DNA of 64,000 bases from Triatoma infestans (lineage: Eukaryota > Arthropoda > Insecta > Hemiptera > Reduviidae): assembly GCA_011037195.1 (NCBI GenBank), contig JAAEAF010000651.1, forward strand, positions 22,555 through 86,554, read 5' to 3'. Both the position numbers and the translations under genes were made by a program. Each line of letters begins with the position of its first letter. Within the stretch, counting starts at the first letter, position 1. The notes under the pieces are model-generated. The model ran no database searches, was not told where the DNA came from, and was given only the letters and a program-made list of their open reading frames with translations. This document shows positions 56,175 to 64,000 of this stretch, piece by piece.

Positions 56175-57104
56175 CCAAGGATCATTCAATAAGTAACGAG
56201 ACAAATCGCTGTAGCTCAAAAACTACTTGTTTAATCAATACAAAAGTTTGGCTACTTTTCAACATAGTCCCCAACAACATTTATACAGTTGTCCCATCGT
56301 TCTTCTAATTTGTGTATGCCTCTGGTATAAAATTCTTTGGGTTGATCTCGAAGCCACTTTTGCACCTGATTTTTAACTTCTTCATTGGATTGAAAATTTC
56401 TCCCACGTAGAGCCTCTTTAGGGGGTCCAAACAATTGGAAGTCTGATGGGACAAGGTTAGGGCTGTAGGGAGAATATGGAAGGATCCCCTACCCCACTTT
56501 TTGAAGTGTTTCTTGAGTTAACTGTGCCGTGTGAGGGCGCACGTTGTCATGAAGCATAATCACGCTTTTAATCAAGTAATCTTAATACTGTAGCTTATTC
56601 TGACTAATTTGATGGACAGTTCCAACATTCGCGTGCACTTCTTCAATTATCAGTTCAATAGTAATACGCATGTTGTCCTGAATTGACGCGTAATGCGAGA
56701 TCCGAAAGAAAGGAAGTTGCAACTTCAACCGGTCGTCCACTTCGTTGCACGTCACAGACACTTACACGGTCACTTTTAAACTGTTCTACACATTTGTAAA
56801 CGTTCGAACGTTTCAAACAATTATTCCCGTACACTTTCATCATTCTTTTGGCAGATTTCACTATCTTTGATATCCTCTGCAACTAAAAATCTATCACTGA
56901 GCGTTGTTCTTCCGAACTGCAACGCTCGAGCGGACTCGCCATCGTTAACTGAATAAATTTTGAGGTTATGCTTTACCAAAAACTCTCGAACAGCTGAGGA
57001 GAAACTAAGTACAAGGATGCCAACTTGACGCACTGAAACTATTTCCATAGATTAAAAAAACCGTTTCTGAGCTACAGCGATTTGTCTCGTTACTTATTAC
57101 TTGG
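56175..57104 (-). mobile_element. Mariner-family DNA transposon, internally deleted (second copy)
   Basis: Inverted ends around AATAAGTAACGAGACAAATCG with TA at both borders (56173-56174, 57105-57106). Minus-strand remnants in order: FKSDRVSVCDVQRSGRPVEV (end of the helix-turn-helix region), an HDNVRPHTA block (second catalytic Asp), FGPPKEALRGRNFQSNEEVK and GDYVEK (C-terminus). The block with the first catalytic Asp is deleted. About 930 bp; non-functional. Confidence 0.85.
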
Positions 57105-58129
57105 TACTTATTACTTATGAGCCTGGTATGTTATATGATGAATTATTGAGATAGATACTCTTCGCTAAGCAAAACAATGAAAGTTGGATTTTATACTTTA
57201 TTTCTTATTTATTTCAATATTACGTACAAATCTAAGCAGTATGACATAGGATTTCACCAACGTTTTTTGGCTATCTAGGTCTATGGAATGTCGGAGTTCC
57301 ACCAAAGGCCCGACCAATTAAGTGCTACCATGGCTACATGACAATAATATTTTGGTCAAAATCGGTCAAGCGGAAATACCACATCATAGAGATTGGATTG
57401 TTCAATTTTTTTACTATTTTCTCGAATAATGACTCGTTTCATAATTTTCTTTTTTTTCAACTTTGCGTATGCACCTACCTACATACACGTTGGTCTATGA
57501 CTTTTATATGAAAAATATTTTCAGTAGAATTCATTTAAGAGGATTTTTTTAAAATGGGGTGTGAGATTAGGCTTTCCTGTGAATTTCTATATCAGTTTAT
57601 TATCGATTTTAGCATTTCTACGTATAATATTGTAACGTTTTTCCCTCTAAATTAGCTATTGCAACTAGTTCTAAGTGGGTTCGTTTAGATAAAATACTCT
57701 AAACTTCAATAAGACAAACACCAATTTATTGTTTTACACACAATAAATTATAAATAAAACACTTAATAATAATTAATTTACAGTTTAAACCACAAAAGTT
57801 CACTTTGTTCACTTTTTATACACTTTCCACAAACGTACATTTCGTTTGTAACTAGAAAAACTCTCGCAACACTCTGTGGTCCCACTATTTATACCGGTGG
57901 AGAAGTATCTAGAACAGTGAAGGCGAACCTATGACACGCGTGTCAGTGCTGACACGCGAGCTCATTTTTGGTGACACGCATCCTCAAAGATAAAAAATTT
58001 CATAATTCAAAAAAATCTTTTTTTTCTGATAATGTAGCTCATATAGTTAGCAACTCTCTCTGTTTACTACATATTTTGTGTTTAGTTTGTTTCATGGAAA
58101 TTATAAATACCGATTAACATTTTTTTTAA

Positions 58130-58166
58130 TTTTATCCCTGAAAAAGACAATAAATTTGTCGAAACG
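58130..58166 (+). ncRNA. Hammerhead-like motif, family C (second copy)
   Basis: CTGAAAA, then A, stem II GACAA/TTGTC, GAAA and ACGT in CGAAACGTTGG. The first core strand differs from CUGANGA at one position. It closely matches the Penelope-linked motif at 43.44 kb, so it is probably a Penelope-like 3' fragment inside the hAT. Confidence 0.45.
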
Positions 58167-58204
58167 TTGGAAAAGATTTAAAAAAAAAGTGTACATTTTA
58201 TTGA

Positions 58205-58417
58205 CCGCTCCTCGAGATCTCCTTTAGTTGTTTTGCTAACAATTTTTTCATCCACATATTTTTGTGAGACATTGTTCTCAGCATTAAATAATATTAAGAC
58301 AAACAAACGGAATCGGTTAACAGATGAAGTCAGTGGCGCTTGCTTGGCCTTGAAATGTACCAAGTATAAACCCGAAATAGAAGATTTAGCAGACAAACTT
58401 CAGCACCAAAAAAGTCA
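58205..58417 (+). pseudogene. hAT transposase C-terminus (dimerisation domain)
   Basis: Plus-strand reading FSSTYFCETLFSALNNIKTN and RNRLTDEVSGACLALKCTKY matches the conserved hAT C-terminal dimerisation region (STY.CE..FS....K...R..LTDE....CL). The frame would end soon after, and the original stop TAA now lies just past the right TSD of the family B insertion (about 59260). The catalytic part is missing. Confidence 0.75.
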
Positions 58418-58998
58418 TCAGAGACATTTTCCGCGGTAGCCTGCTTCATTTTGTAGTCATCGACCGGTTTCGGGCGTTCGCCCATCTTCAGGATGCGTTT
58501 TTCAGACAGTGTGACAACACCGACATGCCCAAGATGTCAATCACGCCTCACAGTGAAACATATTCTTGAGAAATGCCCCCGGCTGCAGGGCTACCGAGAT
58601 ACAGTAGGTTTGCCTAATAACATGGTAGATTTGTTAGGACCAGGAGTAAAATATAAATATCAACTGTTTAATTATTTAAAATCTTTAGATATTTACTTTA
58701 ACATTTAGTTTTTGGTTTGTATATTGTTATATATTGTTTTTATTGTTATATATATTGTATATATATTGTCTTTTATTTAGATGTAAGAGGAACGGGGTGC
58801 GAAGAATATAGAGTATTCCACCCCAATGGTCGTAGCTATGCATAAATGTGTGTAAATGGTGTTTATTGTGGGATGAATGTATTTATGGAATGAGTGTGTT
58901 TATTTGTGTGACTCTCGTATGATAGAAATGTGTGGTTGTGTGGTTGAATGCCAAAGGCACTTTGTGAGGGCGCTAATGACCCTGGCAGTTGATGCGCC

Positions 58999-59055
<57 letters not shown>

Positions 59056-59245
59056 ACCGACATGCACAGAGCAAACTTAGTTTTCACACTCAAGTTTGCT
59101 CTGTACAAGTCTGTGTTGTCGCCCTGTCTGAAAAACGCATCCTGAAGATGGACGAACGCCCGAAACCGGTCGATGACCACAAAATGAAGCAGGCTACCAC
59201 GGAAAATGTCTCTGATGCTTTCCAGCTATGCGGAACCAACCACCA
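58418..59245. mobile_element. Palindromic hammerhead element, family B (copy B7, level 4)
   Basis: Bounded by the 14-bp TSD CACCAAAAAAGTCA (58404-58417 and 59246-59259). Left arm 58418-58528, right arm about 59066-59245, with a LINE inserted at the centre. The right arm has a plus-strand hammerhead-like motif (59138-59175) with one stem II mismatch (GGAC/GCCC). The left arm has the minus-strand version (about 58456-58497) with a full core. Confidence 0.85.
58529..59054 (+). mobile_element. LINE 3' end with poly(A) and TSD (level 5)
   Basis: A 5'-truncated LINE flanked by CACCGACATGC (58518-58528 and 59055-59065). It encodes the last ~60 residues of ORF2 (CPRCQSRLTVKHILEKCPRL zinc knuckle, stop at about 58708) and a 3' UTR with a GAGTATTCCACCCC block. 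The last bases form GGGCGC...GCGCCC (58968-58999), then about 54 A's. The long A run and exact TSD suggest this is the youngest event here. Confidence 0.9.
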
Positions 59246-59769
59246 CACCAAAAAAGTCACTAATTTTTCATATATATTTATTTTCTAATTGTATAAATTT
59301 ATATTGTTTTTCTGTTTTTGTTCAATTATATTTTATATATATATTACTTGATTTTGTATGTTAAGTGTCAATGAAAGATGTAAGACAAGTCTCTAAATGT
59401 AAACTATTGGTTTCATAATTTTGGCTTTTGTATTTTAAATGGCATTAAACAAATAATTAACTTGATGAGTGACACGCCACGAGAATTATGTTTCTATTTT
59501 TCAAAATTTTGACACACCGAGCTCAAAAGGTTCGCCATCACTGGTCTAGAATGTTCTCAATTCTTTCAGAAAGAACTAGAGCGCGTCGCCAGCGCTTCCC
59601 AGCGGCTACTATGAGAACTTGAGGTACATGCTTTCTCTCCTAGATGGCACCATTGGCTGCGTTACAATATTAATATAAAGTAAATGTATTACCAAAATTT
59701 TGAGTTTAAAAATAACTGGTTGGCCGGATAGCCGACTTAACTAAATTGTTTTTTTTGTTTTTTTTTTAA

Positions 59770-60695
59770 TATAAATTGATTTACAGAAAAAAAATCTACC
59801 TTATCACACAAAATACAAAGTTCATTACTTTCTTATACATCTTTATTAAAGCTTTGAAATATTTATGAATAATTCGTAATTCTTAATATAATAAAGTTGT
59901 GGATTGAATCTCTTGATAAAATGGAATAGGAATAATTTTGCTAAGTTTCTCTGAATTAATTTTAGAGGTAAAAGTTTTATATAATTTTTCATACCGAAAG
60001 AAAAAAAAAAAATCTTTTTTTCCTAGATTATTGAAAATGGGATTCAAATTGAACATTTGTAAATTGAAATTAATCCATTTATACAAAGGAATTAATTATT
60101 CCATCAGAGAAATAATAAAGATAGATAGTTAGAATTTAGAGGTTGGTTGGTTGGTGTGGATAAGGGGAAATAAAAGGAGAACAACCTAAGAGTGTATAAT
60201 AAGGAAGGGGAATGCTCATAAAACAAAGTTATGACGGTAAGTGGGCTAGTCGGCAAATGGGAGCTACCCAAGGGAGCTACTTTTCATCAGTCATACATAC
60301 CCATGGTTGTATACTACTTTGTATTTAGCTCAACTCTCTTACTGTTTATATTTCGCCAAAACTATAACACTGTTATTTCTTATCTACTGCTATAATAACA
60401 AACACATAACTTTTAAAGAAAACCAAAAAAAAAAAGTGTTAAACACTCACAGATTTTTCTCTGAGTGTAATTCTTAAAATTATTTTCTTCTCATATATTG
60501 TCCTATTTCTCAAGTAGTTTTTTTTTTATTCTGGCAGTAGCACAAAAATTTTTTTCATTTGAATTTTGAGCCAGTTTTGCACATTTGTTTTTAGTTCTCT
60601 ATTGTTCTGTAAACTTCACACCACATGATTACTTGAAAGGATCAAACAAATCAAATTGTACAAGGTTTTGGCGCATGTATCAGAACTTACCAATC
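59770..60695. other. No recognised feature
   Basis: AT-rich. Around 60438-60480 lies a piece of the ACTTTCTC element's 3' end (GTTAAACACTCACAGATT). No gene is supported. Confidence 0.3.
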
Positions 60696-60699
60696 TAAT

Positions 60700-60832
60700 T
60701 ATTATTTTCTCTAACTAGCGTTTAGTTGAAGTATTGCACTCGTGTCTGATTTTTGAAATTGAGTTTTCTACGGAAATACCTGTTTGAGGTCCCCTATGTC
60801 GAAAAAAAAAGTGGTTTTTAGAAAATGGTGTG
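60700..60832 (+). repeat. 5' part of an ACTTTCTC element
   Basis: GTATTGCACTCGTGTCTGAT, TTGAGGTCCCCTATGTC and GTGGTTTTTAGAAAATGGTG match the element up to the microsatellite, where the next repeat starts. Confidence 0.6.
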
Positions 60833-61616
60833 TGTTACGTATTTCTGGGGTTTTAAGGTATCTTGTCGTGCAGACGAAATAAGTTACTCGTTCTGTGGTC
60901 TGGCTAGTTTGACCGCCTACTCATAGGTCCCGCCACTTCTCAGGCAGGGGGGTAATTAATAGATCACTTTTTCTTCACGTGGAGAGCGCTTGACTACTTC
61001 TACAAGAAAGACGCCCAGAGAGACGCCATTATGCATTTTTTTTTTTATCATTAAAAATTATTTTTCGCTGCCTTGTTGAATTGTTAAACCGTTATATCGG
61101 AGTTTTATTTAGGTGTTTTTTATTCTTTCATAGTTTAAGTGTCACATTTAGTAAAAGAAGTGTTGTGTTTGTTTTTGACAGATGAAGTTTTGTTTTTTTT
61201 TAAAATTGAATTAATTCCAATAATGAAATAAATTATGTATAAATTAAATAAATTTTATCTAATTTCTTCTGGAGTTTTAAGGGTTTCGAAGTGCAACGAC
61301 GATCCGTAACTTTTTTCTTTGGCCTTCTCTATTTTAGTTCCATCGCCTAATCAATAGATTCCGCCTCATCCCTAGCAAGGGGGTAATTAATAATTATTTT
61401 TCTCTCCGCGTGGAGAGCTCACAGACACACACTATAGAGAGACGCCTGATCGACGCTTGAAGAGACGCGATTACTATATTATTTTCTTATCTTGAAGATC
61501 ATTTGTTGTTTTAATTCTGTAGTTGTGTAACAGAGTTTGTTTAGATGTTTTTGCTTCTTCAATATTTATGTGTTACATTTACTAACAGGAGTGTTGCATT
61601 TACTTCGTGTGTTACA
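60833..61616 (+). repeat. Two diverged direct repeats (~350 bp each), LTR-like
   Basis: Copies at about 60833-61185 and 61255-61616 share TTCTGGGGTTTTAAGG, GGGGTAATTAATA, CGTGGAGAGC, GAGAGACGCC and a GTGTTG block in the same order, with many differences. The outer ends are TGTTACG and TGTTACA, the form of LTR ends. The spacer of about 70 bp is too short for a retroelement interior, so this could be a tandem-LTR relic. Confidence 0.5.
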
Positions 61617-62740
61617 CATCAGTTACAGCCTCATTTGTGATACAATTATCATTTAATTCATTCATGTGGTACCTATTAAAAGCCATTACAGCTGTGGTGA
61701 CAATTAACTCATCGAACCTCAGCCAGTGTCAACTTTGGCGGATGCTCATTGCTTATATTAACTTCTTGCAGCCATCTGTGAATAAAGATAATTTTCCTAT
61801 CTTTCCCATCCTTTAAATCTATAACCCATTATTTAATTTTATTTATTATAAGCTGGCAGAAGCCACTTGGGCAATACATGAAATCGCCCATAAAGGTAAC
61901 TTACCGTATTCTATTAATGCCTTTAGCATCAGTTTAATACTTATATATAATACTAAAGTTTTACCTTTACTTTAAGGTAGGTGTCTCTTGATTGTCTACT
62001 CAAATCATATGTTCCGGTTGGACTTATCCATTCACCACAGAGAACGGTTTCCTACTTAATGAAATGTGTGAGAGGCTGTAACATTCCTAGGCAACTATAT
62101 ACACTTCAACATTTCTTATTTGTCTCAGTATATAATACTACCAGTACCTTTGTATCTTATTTGGTTTCGTATCGTCTTAAGCTCAAGTTGAGAGCTTATC
62201 AGTTCTACCACCTCTGTCATTAATGTAGTAATATTCAGTAGTTCGTTTGCTAACAGATTCACCAAGTTTTACAATCTGCCCAATTATAGTGGTCCTACGA
62301 CTTATTTGAAAACATCTTCTGACCAGCATCCTCAAGGATAGATCTGGAAGAAATCGTTTGACCTTTGGACAATCGGTGCGATTCCTAGAGCTTACACACT
62401 GAGTCAATGAGTGTTTTCAAGTCCAGTTGTGAAGCAGAAGGACTGGGGAGCAACTAATTCTTTTTGAAAAAGTTATTGTTACACAAGGATTATTTGTTTT
62501 TCTGCCTTTTGTTGCTACACTCCCCTTTACCCCATTTATTCTTACAAGAGATGCGTATGGTCTCTCACTGGAGTTCCTACAGTGTTCTACTTTCCCGGTA
62601 ACCAGGTTATGTTACCGGATAAATTTATCTATTAGACTGAAAATACACCACATAGCATCTACCAGAAAATTTTCTAATTATGGCCTCTTTAGTTATCATA
62701 ATCTTTTAAGTAACCACACTTCATTGCAACTAACAAAGGA
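61617..62740. other. No recognised feature
   Basis: Moderately AT-rich, with ORFs up to 80 codons lacking known motifs. Possibly retroelement-derived given the LTR-like repeats to the left, but nothing proves it. Confidence 0.3.
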
Positions 62741-62744
62741 ACCT

Positions 62745-63295
62745 TCCTGTTTTTCTAGGACCGCCTTAGGTATCCTGAGTCAGAAAAAAGTGATTTTCAG
62801 AAATTAATTGTGTCTGTATAATAACTGTGTGTATGTCTGTGTGACTATGTATGTATGTATGTCTGTATGGTTAGCATAACTCAAAAACGGAAAAATTATA
62901 GGAAATGCAAGCTTGACATTTAGTCTAACTACTATAGGATACGACATTAAGTTTATAAACAAAAACGTTAAACCAAAAGTAACCATTTTACTGATTGGTT
63001 TTTGAGTTTTTTGCGATTTTCTCAAAAAATGGCTCCACCAATTTTCTTCAAACTTGGTGAAAATTAACTACAAATATACATACAGCTTAACTACAATTTT
63101 TGTTTGTTACATTTTTCCGGAAAAATTCACTTAAGAGGGGCTTTGAGAGAGAGGTAGGGTTATGTTTTCCTCTAAAGTGCTATTTCCGTTCATTATACAA
63201 TTCTATCACTTGAAGAAAATTGGTAAGCCTGAAGTGCGAATGCTGAAACAGGATTTTCAATTTGCTTCAGACGTCACTTCTTCACTGTGAAGAAA
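62745..63295 (+). mobile_element. ACTTTCTC element, one-module copy without its end
   Basis: Start-region blocks (CCTGAGTCAGAAAAAAGTG), a decayed microsatellite (about 62818-62866), TAACTCAAAAACGGAAAAAT and one module (62998-63225). The 3' hairpin terminus was not found. Confidence 0.6.
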
Positions 63296-63463
63296 TTCGT
63301 CATTTCAGTAAAATGCAACAAAAGGAAGTCCCCCAAAAAATCTATCTCATTCACTAAAAATTTGTAAGTTCCATGGAAACACCGAATTCTGATATTTGTG
63401 ATTAAAATCCATTTTTACATAGGTATGTTTTACGATAGTTCAGTCATTATTAAGAATGGAAAT

Positions 63464-64000
63464 TGTAATGACATGGCAATGTCAAAGCAATGTCAAACCT
63501 TCACAACATATAACAAAAGGAAAGAATAATTTATAACTAGTGGCTCAGCCGGCCGCTGTCTTAACAAAAACCCTTTTCAATACAAGGGTCAATACATTAC
63601 ATCAAAGACAAGCACCGATAAAGCTGGCCACTGACCTAAATCACTGGTCGCCGACCTAACCAAGGTCGCACAAGGTCGCACGCTACTAGAGATGTCTGAG
63701 TGTGCGAACTTACTTACACACTTGACAGTGTGTAAGTAAGACTAATATAAACTTCGCTCCACTGGAAGAGAGCATTATTATATCAGTAGCGACAGTATCA
63801 TCAGCATCATTATATCATCATCATTTTACAGCAGCAGTTATACTTGAGTTCCGAGCGCGTCCCCTATACAAGGTTTAAACTTATAATTACTTTCATTTGT
63901 TGTGCATATTAGTTTATTTATTTTAATCATTTTAAATTATTTTTTGTTATCTCCTATTTATTTCTAATTATTTCATGTTAATAGTTACCATTTCTCACAT
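63464..64000 (+). mobile_element. Gypsy-type LTR, cut by the window end
   Basis: Begins TGTAATGACATGGCAATG and follows the 26.2-26.8 kb LTR in plus orientation (CCAAGGTCGCACAAGG, GACTAATATAAAC, GAGCGCGTCCCCTATA). It is also distantly like the 53.3 kb LTR (GGAGCGCGTCC). The end, and any internal region, lie beyond the window. Confidence 0.75.

Larger units (their letters stand above)
57915..59543 (+). mobile_element. hAT transposon, deleted (level 3)
   Basis: Ends CAGTGAAGGCGAACC and GGTTCGCCATCACTG are inverted repeats with one mismatch. The 8-bp flanks ATCTAGAA (57907-57914) and GTCTAGAA (59544-59551) are a TSD with one mismatch, as expected for hAT. The interior holds a transposase C-terminus and a family C hammerhead-like motif. 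Without later insertions it is about 790 bp. Confidence 0.85.
57631..59666 (-). mobile_element. Solo LTR split by a hAT element (level 2)
   Basis: On the minus strand it starts TGTAACGCAGCC (59666) and ends CGTTACA (57631), with TSD ATAT at 57627-57630 and 59667-59670. It shares GGTGCCATCTAGGAGAGAAA with the 33.4 kb LTR. The hAT element at 57915-59543 interrupts it. Confidence 0.85.
57300..59760 (+). mobile_element. ACTTTCTC element hosting the nest (level 1)
   Basis: Module sequence before 57630 (AATTCATTTAAGAGGATTTT, ATCAGTTTATTATCGATT) continues after 59670 (TTACCAAAATTTTGAGTTTA, GGTTGGCCGGATAGCC). It is interrupted by the LTR at the position between the Tyr-type blocks that are adjacent in other copies. 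Diverged, without clear ends. Confidence 0.6.

Noticed and set aside
58863..59288. Poly-Phe/poly-Lys ORFs around 59.0 kb
   Set aside because: They are translations of the LINE poly(A) tail and of the palindrome arms.

Overview
This is AT-rich animal nuclear DNA, most likely from an insect. The only sequence I read as a host gene is one minus-strand immunoglobulin-domain exon at 55.1-55.3 kb, of the lachesin/neurotrimin/DIP type. A weaker candidate, a C-terminal exon with a GPI-type hydrophobic tail, lies at 18.1-18.4 kb on the same strand. If both belong to one gene, most of the window is intron. The species cannot be named from the sequence.

Nearly everything else is mobile DNA, and many boundaries can be fixed by target-site duplications (TSDs). 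From left to right: a tRNA-like SINE and two palindromic elements (0-3 kb); LINE RNase H remnants (3-6 kb); a roughly 1 kb dispersed element carrying a mariner (6.7-8.2 kb); an inverted repeat interrupted by a LINE piece (9.2-10.1 kb); a piggyBac-like deletion derivative (10.7-12.0 kb); two LINE 3' ends, the second splitting an older unrecognised ORF (14.4-17.4 kb); a Jockey reverse transcriptase remnant split by a palindromic element (19-20 kb); an antisense LINE (20.4-21.7 kb); more ~1 kb elements, SINEs and LTRs (21.9-29.5 kb); LINE, palindrome, LTR and Jockey remnants (30.5-35.8 kb); a LINE split by a hAT-like element (39-40 kb); an inverted-LTR element (41.9-42.4 kb); a Penelope-like GIY-YIG endonuclease remnant followed by a hammerhead-like motif (43.4-44.2 kb); palindromes grading into a tandem array (49.9-51.1 kb); a gypsy-type LTR with a multiplied primer-binding site inside a LINE (52.8-54.6 kb); the Ig exon; a mariner; a five-level nest of insertions (57.3-59.8 kb); and LTR-like repeats to the end.

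The most interesting signal is a pair of short palindromic repeat families, here called A and B. Their arms carry a hammerhead-ribozyme-like core (CTGANGA, a 4-bp stem II, GAAA, then the palindrome ACCGGT followed by C). The stem II sequence differs between families but stays paired. Copies are flanked by 12-14 bp TSDs, and two independent internal junctions lie at the predicted self-cleavage position. A Penelope-like element with a related motif is also present and could be the source of the mobilising enzyme; that link is inference.

A second theme is a ~0.75-1.03 kb repeat with at least a dozen full or partial copies. It has inverted ACTTTCTCTTACTCC ends, a 3' subterminal hairpin, a GT microsatellite at a fixed position and one or two internal modules. 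It resembles Helentron-associated non-autonomous elements.
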